In this document: piece by piece, positions 56,576 to 64,000 of the stretch
Layout of the letters: every line of letters starts with the position of its first letter
Numbering within the stretch: the stretch's first letter is position 1
NCBI GenBank assembly: GCA_903861005.1
Contig: CAIOSP010000045.1
Span: 92,750 to 156,749, forward strand
Direction: 5' to 3'
Source: an uncultured Pseudomonadota bacterium
GTDB lineage: Bacteria; Myxococcota_A; UBA796; GCA-2862545
Length of the DNA stretch: 64,000 nucleotides
Notes under the pieces: model-generated
What the model saw: the letters and a program-made list of their open reading frames with translations, nothing else
Databases searched by the model: none
Told to the model about the DNA's origin: nothing
Translations under genes and position numbers: made by a program

Positions 56576-57775
56576 CAGCGCCTCGACGATGACCGCGATG
56601 CCCTGGCCGCCGCCGATGCAGGCGCTGGCGAGGCCGTAGCGCTGCTTGCGGCGGCGTAGCTCGTGCAGGATGGTGGCGGTGAGGCGGGCGCCCGACGCGC
56701 CGAGCGGGTGGCCAAGCGCGATGGCGCCGCCGTTCACGTTGGTGATCGAGCGGTCCAGGCCGAGCGACTTCTCGACCGCGAGGTACTGCGGCGCGAAGGC
56801 CTCGTTGACCTCGACCAGCGACATGTCCGCGACGGACAGGCCAGTCTGGGCGAACGCGCGCTGCGCGGCCGGAACCGGGCCGATGCCCATGATCGTCGGG
56901 TCGCAGCCGGCGATGCCCCAGCCCACTAGGCGGCCGATCGGCGTCAGGCCCTTCTTGGCGGCCCACTCGGCGTCGGCGATCACGAGCGAGGCCGCCCCGT
57001 CGGAGATGCCCGACGCGTTGCCCGCGGTGACCAGGCCGTCCTTCTTGAACACAGGCGCCAGCTTGGCGAGGAGCTCCGCGGTGGTCTCGGGGCGGGCGTG
57101 CTCGTCGACCTTGAAGGTGACGGTGCCCTTGCGGGTCTTGAGCTCGAGCGGGACGATCTCGTCGTCAAAGCGGCCAGCGGCCTGTGCCGCGGCCCAGCGC
57201 TGCTGCGACTGGAGCGCGATCGCGTCGACGTCCGCGCGGGTCATGCCGAACTGCTCACCCAGCTTCTCGGCGGTCATGGCCATCGGCGCGCCAGTGTAGG
57301 AGTCGGTCAGCGCGTCCCACAGGGTGTCGGACACCTTCGGCGGCTTGCCGAACTTCTGGCCCTCGCGCAGGCCGTAGGTGGCGTGCGGGGCTTGGCTCAT
57401 CGACTCGGTGCCGCCGACCAGCACGGCGTTCGCCTGACCGGTCAGGATCTGCTCGGCGCCGGTGATGACGGACTGGAAGCCCGACCCGCACAGGCGGTTG
57501 AGCGTCAGCGCCGGGACCGGCACCGGGACGCCCGCGCGCAGGCCGATGTGGCGCGCCAGGTAGATGGCGTCCGACGCGGTCTGGAGCACGTTGCCGTAGA
57601 CCACGTGGTCGATGTCCTCGGGCGACACGCCCGCGCGCTGCATGGCGGCGACGGCGGTGGGGACGGCGAGGTCGGTGGCGGTCAGGTCCTTCAGCGCGCC
57701 GCTCAGGGTGCCGAACGCGGTGCGAACACCGGACAGGATCACGATCTCACGGCTGCGGATGTCGAGATGCTTCAC
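56573..57775 (-). CDS. Acetyl-CoA acetyltransferase (thiolase)
   Basis: This 400-residue thiolase has the nucleophilic Cys96 in NRLCGSGFQ, then VEVNEAFAPQ, GGAIALGHPLGASGAR with the catalytic His and CIGGGQGIA with the second Cys. It condenses two acetyl-CoA or cleaves 3-ketoacyl-CoA. It could supply acetoacetyl-CoA to the mevalonate pathway, but is not in that operon. The GTG start follows GGAGG. It is divergent from the LeuA-family gene with 137 bp between them. Confidence 0.93.
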   Translation of the reverse strand: MKHLDIRSREIVILSGVRTAFGTLSGALKDLTATDLAVPTAVAAMQRAGVSPEDIDHVVYGNVLQTASDAIYLARHIGLRAGVPVPVPALTLNRLCGSGFQSVITGAEQILTGQANAVLVGGTESMSQAPHATYGLREGQKFGKPPKVSDTLWDALTDSYTGAPMAMTAEKLGEQFGMTRADVDAIALQSQQRWAAAQAAGRFDDEIVPLELKTRKGTVTFKVDEHARPETTAELLAKLAPVFKKDGLVTAGNASGISDGAASLVIADAEWAAKKGLTPIGRLVGWGIAGCDPTIMGIGPVPAAQRAFAQTGLSVADMSLVEVNEAFAPQYLAVEKSLGLDRSITNVNGGAIALGHPLGASGARLTATILHELRRRKQRYGLASACIGGGQGIAVIVEAL

Positions 57776-57788
57776 AGGAGCCTCCGAA

Positions 57789-57839
57789 TAGGGGCGCGGT
57801 GCATAACGGATCCCCTACGCACGCGGTTCGCATCCGAAC
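57789..57839. promoter_or_regulatory. Two inverted repeats between thiolase and LeuA-family genes
   Basis: TAGGGG (57789-57794) pairs with CCCCTA (57812-57817), and GTTCG-CATC-CGAAC follows at 57826-57839. They occupy the centre of the 137-bp divergent promoter region, and both may be operators. Confidence 0.35.
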
Positions 57840-57912
57840 GTCTCGTTCCATCTCGATCCACGTCCTCCCCACCTGCGCCAGCGTTACGTTGTCGGCACGC
57901 GGAGCTGCGTGC

Positions 57913-59151
57913 ATGTCGAGTCCTCACGGCGACGTCATCTACGACTGGAACGCGCTGTCGCCGTCGACGGCCCGGCCTCGCGCCGTGCGCCTTCACGACG
58001 AGACGCTCCGCGACGGCCTGCAGTCGCCGTCCGTGCACGACCCGGACCTGGTCCAGAAGAAGACCATCCTGCGCCTGCTCTCGCGCATCGGCATCGACAC
58101 CGCGGACATCGGCCTGCCCGGCGCCGGCGACCGCGCCCGCGAGGACATCCGCGCCCTGCTCGAGATTATCCGCGACGAGCACCTGCCCATCCAGGCCACC
58201 GTCGCCTGCCGCACGCACGCCGCGGACATCGAGCCCGCCATCGCCTTGTCCCGCGAGACCGGCGTGCCGATCGAGGCCATGATGTTCCTGGGCACCAGCC
58301 CCATCCGCCTGTACGCGGAGAACTGGACCGAGGACCGCCTGGAGGCCCTGACCCGCGACGCCATGCGCATGGCGGCCCGCGGCGGCATCGGTGCCACCTT
58401 CGTCACCGAGGACACCACGCGCAGCCACCCCCGCACGCTGGAGCGGCTGTTCACCGCCGCCATCGACGAGGGCGCCACCTGTCTCATCCTGTGCGACACC
58501 TGCGGCCACGCCACGCCTGAGGGCGTGCGCGCCCTGTTCGGCTGGACCCACGACCTGCTCGCCCGCCTGGGCGTCCGCGAGCGCGTCACCGTCGACTGGC
58601 ACGGCCACAACGACCGCGGCCTGGGCGTGATCAACACCATGGCCGCCATCGACGCCGGCGCCGACCGCGTGCACGGCACCATCCTGGGCATCGGCGAGCG
58701 CGTCGGGAACACGTCGATCGACCAGGTGATGGTCAACCTCAAGCTCGCCGGCCTCGACGACCGCGACATCACCGCGCTCGACGAGCTGGTGCACCTGGTC
58801 AGCGACGCCTGCCACGTCCCCATCGACACCCGCTACCCGGTGTTCGGCGACGACGCGTTCCGCACCGGCACCGGCGTCCACGCCGCCGCGGTGATCAAGG
58901 CCAAGCGCAAGGGCGACGACTGGCTCGCCGACCGCGTCTACAGCTCGGTCCCCGCGCAGTGGGTTGGCCGCCGCCAAGAGATCTCGATCGGCTACATGTC
59001 GGGCGCGTCGAACGTCCGGTTCTGGCTGGAAGAGCACGGCGTGACGGCCACCGACACGGTCGTTGACGCCATCCTCGAGCGCGCCAAGCGCAGCTCCAGC
59101 ATGCTCACCGACGCCGACATTCTGGGCGTGGTCGCCGCGGTCGGGGCCTAG
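57913..59151 (+). CDS. LeuA/HMGL-family acyltransferase (isopropylmalate or homocitrate synthase-like)
   Basis: This 412-residue enzyme has the DRE-TIM barrel motif LHDETLRDGLQ and VDWHGHNDRGLGVI with the metal-binding His pair. It condenses acetyl-CoA with a 2-oxo acid. The regulatory C-terminal LeuA dimer domain of about 120 residues found in many LeuA proteins is not apparent, so feedback control may be absent. Which product it forms cannot be read from the sequence. The start has GGAG eight bases upstream. Confidence 0.88.
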   Translation: MSSPHGDVIYDWNALSPSTARPRAVRLHDETLRDGLQSPSVHDPDLVQKKTILRLLSRIGIDTADIGLPGAGDRAREDIRALLEIIRDEHLPIQATVACRTHAADIEPAIALSRETGVPIEAMMFLGTSPIRLYAENWTEDRLEALTRDAMRMAARGGIGATFVTEDTTRSHPRTLERLFTAAIDEGATCLILCDTCGHATPEGVRALFGWTHDLLARLGVRERVTVDWHGHNDRGLGVINTMAAIDAGADRVHGTILGIGERVGNTSIDQVMVNLKLAGLDDRDITALDELVHLVSDACHVPIDTRYPVFGDDAFRTGTGVHAAAVIKAKRKGDDWLADRVYSSVPAQWVGRRQEISIGYMSGASNVRFWLEEHGVTATDTVVDAILERAKRSSSMLTDADILGVVAAVGA

Positions 59152-59260
59152 TCGGCGTCGCCGCCGGAGTTGCCGCGGTCGGGGCCTGGTCGGACGAGCC
59201 GGAGTCGCCGCCGGAGTCGCGGAGTTCGGAGCCTAGTCGGACGAGCCGGAGTCGCCGCCG
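59135..59260. repeat. Degenerate direct repeats across a convergent stop junction
   Basis: The decamer GCCTAGTCGG occurs at 59146 and 59231, and as GCCTGGTCGG at 59184. The first contains the stop of the LeuA-family gene and the last that of the minus-strand gene. Copies of GTCGCCGCCGGAG and GACGAGCCGGAGTCGCC surround them. Local duplication of the junction is the simplest origin. Confidence 0.6.
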
Positions 59261-59862
59261 CTGTCCCCGCCAGAGTCACCGCTGTCCCCGCCAGAGTCGC
59301 CCGAGTCGCCGCCGTCCGACGCGTCCGAGACATCCTGGGCGTCCGAGGCATCCTGGGCGTCCTGGAGGTCCGAGGCATCCCGGGTGTCCACAACGTCCGC
59401 GGCGTTCGGGCTCGCCGCGCCGCCGCCGCCCCAGAACAGCACGCCCAGCTGGCCGCCCAGGCCATCGCCGGTCGGCGTGCCGCCGTCGCCCGACGGCGCC
59501 GAGCGCACGTCGCCGCCGGTGCCCGGCATCACGTCGCCGCCCAGGATCTCGTTTGTCAGCCGCGCCACGCGCGTGTCGAAGTCGTCCTCCTGCCACAGGC
59601 CCCACTGCCGCAGCCGGGCCTCGCGCAGGAACAGGAACTCACCCGCGTGCATCACGAACAGCGCGCCCACCGCCCAGTGGACCACCGGCATGCGCTCAAA
59701 GCCAGGGATGCCCACGACGAACAGGCCCGCGGCCACCGTGGCGTCGAGCGCGACCATCACGCGCCACAGCACGCGGTTGGCCAGCAGGCTGGCCGTGCGC
59801 ATGACCAAGTGGTTGAGGCCGAGCAGCAACAGGAGCCCGACCGGGATGCTCTGCGCGTCCAT
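59233..59862 (-). CDS. Membrane protein with Asp/Gly/Ser-rich C-terminal tail
   Basis: This 209-residue protein has four predicted membrane helices in the first 105 residues. A low-complexity tail follows with RDASDLQDAQDASDAQDVSD and repeated GDSGDSG units. It starts one base into the panC stop (TGATG), so it is translated with panB and panC. No known function. The tail varies easily at DNA level because of its repeats. Confidence 0.75.
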   Translation of the reverse strand: MDAQSIPVGLLLLLGLNHLVMRTASLLANRVLWRVMVALDATVAAGLFVVGIPGFERMPVVHWAVGALFVMHAGEFLFLREARLRQWGLWQEDDFDTRVARLTNEILGGDVMPGTGGDVRSAPSGDGGTPTGDGLGGQLGVLFWGGGGAASPNAADVVDTRDASDLQDAQDASDAQDVSDASDGGDSGDSGGDSGDSGGDSGGDSGSSD

Positions 59863-60686
59863 CAGACCGCCTCCACCGCGAGATTGTCGATCAGGCGGGT
59901 GGTGCCGACGTACGCCGCCACGATCACCCGCGCCGGCCGATCGACCGTGGTCAGCGGCTGGAGCGACGACGCGTCGACCAGCTCCAGGTAGTCCAGCGTG
60001 TCCACGTCGAGCGCCGCCTTGGCCGCAGCCACCCGGGTCACCGCGTCCGGCTCCGTCGACGCAGCCAGCGCCGACAGCGCGCGGGGGATCGACAGCGCCC
60101 GCGCGCGGTCGGCGGCCGACAGGTACTTGTTGCGGCTCGACATCGCCAAGCCGTCCGCGTCGCGGATGGTGGCGCCGCCCAGGACCTCGACGGGGATCGC
60201 CAGGTCGCGTACCATGCGGCGGATCACCGCCAGCTGCTGGTAGTCCTTCTCGCCGAACGCCGACACGTCCGCCCGCGTCAGGCCGAACAGGCGCGCCACC
60301 ACCGTGGTCACGCCCTCAAAGTGCACCGGTCGGAACGCGCCGCACAGGCCGTCGGTCAGCCCGCTCACCCGCACGCGCGTGGCAAAGTCGGGCGTGTAGA
60401 GGTCCTCGGGTGCGAACACCGCGTCGACGCCGTGCGCCTCGCACAGGGCGAGGTCACCCGGTAGGTCGCGGGGGTAGCGGGCCAGGTCCTCGTTCGGACC
60501 GAACTGCATCGGGTTCACGTAGATCGACACGACCAGCGCGTCGCAGCGCGGCCGCACCTGGTCCATCAGCGACGCGTGTCCGCGGTGCAGGAAGCCCATC
60601 GTCGGCACCAGGCCGATGCGCTGGTGCGCCGCCCGGCGCGCGTCGGCCCACGCGGTCATCGCGTCCGCAGAGGTGAGGATCTCCAC
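59862..60686 (-). CDS. panC: Pantoate-beta-alanine ligase
   Basis: This 274-residue enzyme makes pantothenate from pantoate, beta-alanine and ATP. Visible are the HIGH-like loop VPTMGFLHRGHASLM, the substrate site VNPMQFGPNEDLARYPRD, FGEKDYQQLAVIRRMV and the KMSKS-like MSSRNKYLS. GTG start 1 bp after panB. Length is normal. Confidence 0.96.
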   Translation of the reverse strand: MEILTSADAMTAWADARRAAHQRIGLVPTMGFLHRGHASLMDQVRPRCDALVVSIYVNPMQFGPNEDLARYPRDLPGDLALCEAHGVDAVFAPEDLYTPDFATRVRVSGLTDGLCGAFRPVHFEGVTTVVARLFGLTRADVSAFGEKDYQQLAVIRRMVRDLAIPVEVLGGATIRDADGLAMSSRNKYLSAADRARALSIPRALSALAASTEPDAVTRVAAAKAALDVDTLDYLELVDASSLQPLTTVDRPARVIVAAYVGTTRLIDNLAVEAV

Positions 60687-60687
60687 G

Positions 60688-61524
60688 TCAGTAAAGCCGG
60701 GCCAGCTTGACGGGCGCGAGGTCCATACCGAACTCGTGCTCGGCGGACGGGAACGTGTGGCCGCGGACCTCCTCCGCGTAGCGGGAGAAAGCGTCCACCG
60801 CCGCGGCGTGCATGTCGGCGTAGCGCTTCACGAACTTGGGCTTGAACGACTGGTCCAACCCCAGGATGTCGTTGCAGACGAGCACCTGGCCATCACACGA
60901 GGGACCAGCACCAATGCCGATGGTGGGCACGTCCAGGCGCGCGGTGATCGCCGCCGCCACCACCGATGGCATGCCCTCCAGCACCACGCAGAACGCGCCC
61001 GCCTCGGCGACCGCGATGGCGTCCTGGATCACCTGCTCGGCCGCGTCCTCGGTGCGTCCCTGCACCCGAAAGCCGCCCATCGCGTGGACCGACTGGGGTG
61101 TGAGGCCCACGTGGCCCACCACAGGGATGCCCGCAGCCACGATCTTCTCGATCGCGGGCGCGGTGCGGGCGCCGCCCTCCAGCTTCACCGACTGCGCGAA
61201 GCCCTGCTGGATCAGCCTGCCCGCGGACAGCAGCGCCTGCTCCGGGTTCACCTGGTAGGACAAGAACGGCATGTCCGCGACGAGGTGCGCCTTCTGGACG
61301 CCGCGGCTGACGCAGCGCGTGTGGTAGACCATCTCGTCGAGCGTGACGGGCAGCGTGTCCGAGTGCCCCTGCACCACCATGCCGAGCGAGTCGCCCACGA
61401 GGATCATGTCGGCCCCCGCGGCGTCCACCAGGCGAGCCATGGTGTAGTCGTAGGCAGTGATCATCACGATCGGCGCGTGTTCGGCCTTCTTCTTCCGAAG
61501 GTCCAAGACGGTCAGGCGGTCCAT
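60688..61524 (-). CDS. panB: 3-methyl-2-oxobutanoate hydroxymethyltransferase
   Basis: This 278-residue enzyme is the first step of pantothenate synthesis. Motifs include MITAYDYTMARLVDAAGADM, the metal site VGDSLGMVVQGHSDTLPVTL, HVGLTPQSVHAMGGFRVQGR and the active-site FCVVLEGMPS. The ATG at 61524 is preceded by GGAG; the longer frame at 61545 lacks one. First gene of panB-panC-membrane protein. Confidence 0.96.
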   Translation of the reverse strand: MDRLTVLDLRKKKAEHAPIVMITAYDYTMARLVDAAGADMILVGDSLGMVVQGHSDTLPVTLDEMVYHTRCVSRGVQKAHLVADMPFLSYQVNPEQALLSAGRLIQQGFAQSVKLEGGARTAPAIEKIVAAGIPVVGHVGLTPQSVHAMGGFRVQGRTEDAAEQVIQDAIAVAEAGAFCVVLEGMPSVVAAAITARLDVPTIGIGAGPSCDGQVLVCNDILGLDQSFKPKFVKRYADMHAAAVDAFSRYAEEVRGHTFPSAEHEFGMDLAPVKLARLY

Positions 61525-61681
61525 GGTCGCTCCTGTTCGCCTCATCCGCTTGGCGGGTCAACCTCCCGGTCGCGAGCGATCCAGGGGCCGAGGCGAGGGT
61601 TGCCGTACGTCCCCAGGGGGTGACGTCGGTGCCATCCCTTAACCTGGATCCGCGGACGCGGCGCCACGCCGCGCGCAGGGC

Positions 61682-63091
61682 TCAGAGGGGCTCGTCGCCC
61701 GCGTCGGCGCCGGTGCGCTTGAGCACCTCAAACAGCGTGGCTCGGCCCATCTGGAGCTGCGTCGCCGTCAGCGCGCGGTGCCCACCAAACTCCCGGAGCG
61801 CGCGCTGGAGGTACCAGTCCTCAAAGCGGTGCTTGGCCTCCTTCCATGGCATGAAGCCGTCTGGGAACAGTTCGCCCATCGCGCCGGCGGCGCCCGTCTC
61901 GGGCGGCTCCAGGTCAAACGACAGGTGCTCGACGCCGATCGGCCCCGCGCCACGCGCCGAGGCCACCGCGCGCTCGACCGCGAACTCTAGCTCGGCCACG
62001 TTGTTCGGCCAGCGACGACGCCGCAGGCGGTCGATCGCCGCCGCCGTGCACCCCAGCCACGGGAGCTGCACCGCCGCCGACGCCCGCCGCCCGATCGCCT
62101 CGACCAGGGGCACCGCGTCGCCCGCCCGCTCTTCGAGCGACGGCACCGACACCGCCGCCCGGAACAGGAGCGCGTCGAGGTTTCCGCTGGGCGCCGCGGT
62201 CCGCTCTGCCGCGCCTGCCGTCCGGGTGGCGATCAGGCGCGGACGCTCTGTCTGGGGACGACCGAACAGGTCGAGCAGCACGGCGCGTCCGTCGGCGCCC
62301 AGGTACTCGAGCTCCTCCACCACCAGCGTGCCGCCCTCCGCCGCCCGAACGCCCGCTTCGGTCAGCTGCGACGCGCGCACGTCCACCCTCGGACCCGCCG
62401 CGCGCGAGCTCGACAGGTGGATCGCCCGGGCAAGCGTACGGCGACCGCTGCCCGTCTCGCCGGTCAGCAGCACAGGCATCTCCTGGAGCGCCACCCGCTC
62501 CAGCTGCGCGACGCACGCCAACCACGCCGCCGAGCGCCCGGTGAGCGCGCGAAACGGCGCGAAGCGGACCTCATCGCGGGCAGGCACCTGTTCGACAAGC
62601 GGAGACAGCTTGCGGGCCAGTTCCTCGACCCGGGACACCTCACCGCGCTGGTACACACCGCGCGCCGGGTTCTGCACACAGAGCACGGCCGGTGTGCGCG
62701 TAGCCAACGGTGCACACACCACGCTCGTGATCCGACCCAAGCGGACGCTGTGGTTCGCGCTAAACCGCGGGTCGCCCAGGGCGGACGGCACGGCGAACGC
62801 TCGGCCGCCCTCCAACGTACGCTGCAAGATCGCCGACGAGAAGTGCGCCGACACGCCGTCGGCGGTGGCGCCATCGCAGCCCACCGTCACGGCCCAGATC
62901 GGCGTGTCCCCGGGCGTATACGGCGCGCGGAACACGGCGACGCACGCCTTGTTGGCGTGGAGAGCCTCGGCCGCCGCCGCGAGCACGCGCTCGACGAGGC
63001 GCTCCGGCCCCGCCCCTGTGGCCACGTCGAGCACCGACATCCACGTGTCCAGCGCGTCATCCCGCTCAGCTACGGACGGCTGCACGGACAT
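61682..63091 (-). CDS. GAF-AAA-Fis type regulator without GAFTGA loop
   Basis: This 469-residue protein has an N-terminal GAF-like domain (about 15-165), then an AAA domain of the sigma-54 activator type. The Walker A GETGSGRRTLARAIH (211 onwards) has Arg in place of the Lys. The Walker B is GGTLVVEELEYL (253 onwards). Between them lie only about 35 residues, and the sigma-54 contact loop GAFTGA and its surroundings are missing. Sensor-like LRRRRWPNNVAELEFAVERA and a C-terminal Fis-like HTH follow. It is thus unlikely to activate sigma-54; it may be a DNA-binding sensor or act with the paralogue upstream. Confidence 0.82.
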   Translation of the reverse strand: MSVQPSVAERDDALDTWMSVLDVATGAGPERLVERVLAAAAEALHANKACVAVFRAPYTPGDTPIWAVTVGCDGATADGVSAHFSSAILQRTLEGGRAFAVPSALGDPRFSANHSVRLGRITSVVCAPLATRTPAVLCVQNPARGVYQRGEVSRVEELARKLSPLVEQVPARDEVRFAPFRALTGRSAAWLACVAQLERVALQEMPVLLTGETGSGRRTLARAIHLSSSRAAGPRVDVRASQLTEAGVRAAEGGTLVVEELEYLGADGRAVLLDLFGRPQTERPRLIATRTAGAAERTAAPSGNLDALLFRAAVSVPSLEERAGDAVPLVEAIGRRASAAVQLPWLGCTAAAIDRLRRRRWPNNVAELEFAVERAVASARGAGPIGVEHLSFDLEPPETGAAGAMGELFPDGFMPWKEAKHRFEDWYLQRALREFGGHRALTATQLQMGRATLFEVLKRTGADAGDEPL

Positions 63092-63103
63092 GAAGATCCC
63101 CCT

Positions 63104-63122
63104 TGCGCCTACTCGAGGCGCA
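63104..63122 (-). promoter_or_regulatory. Inverted repeat directly before the regulator's ribosome-binding site
   Basis: TGCGCCT-ACTCG-AGGCGCA has perfect 7-bp arms and directly precedes AAGGGGGA, the Shine-Dalgarno region of the gene starting at 63091. It may be an operator for self-regulation or a leader hairpin. Confidence 0.4.
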
Positions 63123-63210
63123 CTTTGACCAGAGTCCCCACCCTGGACGCACACATTCTGCCTCATCTTCCCCCGGGTGTCGCAACGTCCGGAAAACCAG
63201 ACACTCGACC

Positions 63211-64000
63211 TCAGACCATGTCCGTCGGAGGCTTCACGTCCAGCTCGTGCTCGGCCAGCAGGGCGTATCCCTGCCCCCGAGACAGCTTGAGCGCCCGCCA
63301 CGTGGCCTCGCGCGCGCCGCCGTTGCGCTCCAGCGCATGGCGCAGGTACTGCCCCTGCGCCTCATGCTTCCAGTCCTTCCAGGACAGAAGCGGACGCGAC
63401 GGGTCGAACAGCCCGGCGCCGCTCGACCCTTGCGAATGTCCGCCCCCTTCCACGAGGGCCGGGAACAGGTCCGCCACGTCCAGTCGACGCCCGCCGTTCA
63501 CCGCCACCGTCGCCCGGTTCAGCGCCAACGCGAGCTCCGCGACGTTGCCCGACCACGGGCGCGCGAGCGCCTCGGCCTGGGCGGCGACCGTGAGCTCCGT
63601 CCAGGGCAGGCCAGCCTCGGTGGCGGCCTGACGACCCAGCGCGTCGATCAGGGCGGGCACGTCCTGCAGGCGCTCCCTGAGCGAGGGGACCCGCACGCGC
63701 CCCGCCTGGAGGCGCACGAGGAGGCCCGGGTGGAAGAAGCCGACCGCGGCCTGCTGATCCAGGTTGGCCCGCGTGGTCACCACCAGCCTCACGCAGGACT
63801 GCCGCGCGACGTCCCCGCCTCTCGGCCGGTAGGCGCCAGAATCCAGCCACGCCACCAGTGCCGCCTGGGCGTCCAAGGACAGCGCGTCCACGTCCTCGAG
63901 GATCAGCGTGCCACCCTCGGCCGCGCCGACGAGCGCCGGCACCGAGCCCTCCACGCCGAACAGCTCCTCCACCGCAGCTCCGGCGGGCCACGCGACGCAC
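63211..64000 (-). CDS. Second AAA-Fis type regulator without GAFTGA loop (5' end outside window)
   Basis: The visible 262 codons begin inside the AAA domain (from CVAWPAGAAVEELFG). Walker B GGTLILEDVDAL follows, and in place of GAFTGA there is only GVEGSVPALVGAAEGG. Downstream are VRVPSLRERLQDVPALIDAL, ARPWSGNVAELALALNRA and a Fis-like HTH ending. It is a paralogue of the protein at 61682, with the same lost loop and the shared motif SWKDWKHEAQGQYLRHALER versus PWKEAKHRFEDWYLQRALRE. Walker A and any sensor domain are outside the window. The gap to the next gene is 119 bp. Confidence 0.82.
   Translation of the reverse strand, partial: CVAWPAGAAVEELFGVEGSVPALVGAAEGGTLILEDVDALSLDAQAALVAWLDSGAYRPRGGDVARQSCVRLVVTTRANLDQQAAVGFFHPGLLVRLQAGRVRVPSLRERLQDVPALIDALGRQAATEAGLPWTELTVAAQAEALARPWSGNVAELALALNRATVAVNGGRRLDVADLFPALVEGGGHSQGSSGAGLFDPSRPLLSWKDWKHEAQGQYLRHALERNGGAREATWRALKLSRGQGYALLAEHELDVKPPTDMV

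Overview
The window is a very GC-rich, densely packed bacterial chromosome segment. I see no tRNA or rRNA gene, CRISPR array, insertion sequence or prophage. A MYXO-CTERM-like C-terminus, MopE-type Asp/Cys repeat proteins, at least nine lipoproteins (several with Gly or Asp-Thr linkers), a TIGR02147-type protein, a complete lower mevalonate pathway and a 14-subunit-type complex I together point to a member of the Myxococcota or a close delta-proteobacterial relative. This placement is inference, because no marker rRNA is present.

Region 1 (1-14396, minus strand) is one tightly overlapping complex I operon, nuoA-B-C-D-EF-G-H-I-J-K-L-M-N. NuoE and NuoF are fused and NuoG is short. An 87-residue unknown protein and an epoxide-hydrolase-like enzyme with a His/Asp-rich N-terminus follow in the same run. 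Region 2 (14579-20670) holds surface and secreted proteins: a phosphodiester-glycosidase-like lipoprotein, a lipase-like hydrolase, an unknown protein, and a TIGR02147 protein coupled to a poly-Gly lipoprotein, divergent from a second poly-Gly lipoprotein with an HECGH metalloprotease motif.

Region 3 (20718-24972) is the conserved rho-rpmE-prfA-prmC translation/termination cluster followed by a Gre-like protein. The Rho homologue at this canonical place has lost its P-loop, and the leader of the L31 gene carries three tandem 31-bp repeats that can each fold into a hairpin with one compensating change. Region 4 (25129-44761) is a mixed set: a PQQ-type propeller, a 1,000-residue MopE plus beta-helix lipoprotein, a Fic protein, a MYXO-CTERM protein, an arylsulfotransferase-like lipoprotein, a cation/proton antiporter, a flavin halogenase-like enzyme, the remnant of an Old Yellow Enzyme gene, an orphan peptide-binding lipoprotein, a membrane FAD oxidoreductase paired with a cytochrome c5 lipoprotein, an ABC-F ATPase, a PI-PLC-like lipoprotein and a GT87-like membrane protein.

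Region 5 (44758-50622) joins a long-chain acyl-CoA synthetase with HMG-CoA reductase, mevalonate kinase, mevalonate diphosphate decarboxylase and phosphomevalonate kinase, the last four overlapping by 4 bp each. Region 6 (50626-61524) contains PnuC, an isopropylmalate/isocitrate dehydrogenase-family enzyme, an ExbB-ExbD-ExbD set closed by the clearest intrinsic terminator of the window, two unknown lipoproteins, a thiolase, a LeuA-family synthase, and a panB-panC-membrane protein operon. Region 7 (61682-64000) carries two related bacterial-enhancer-binding-type AAA proteins that both lack the GAFTGA loop.

The observations most worth following are the P-loop-less Rho with its L31 hairpin leader, the GAFTGA-less regulator pair, the poly-Gly lipoprotein/TIGR02147/metalloprotease island, and inverted repeats that include both stop codons at several convergent gene junctions.
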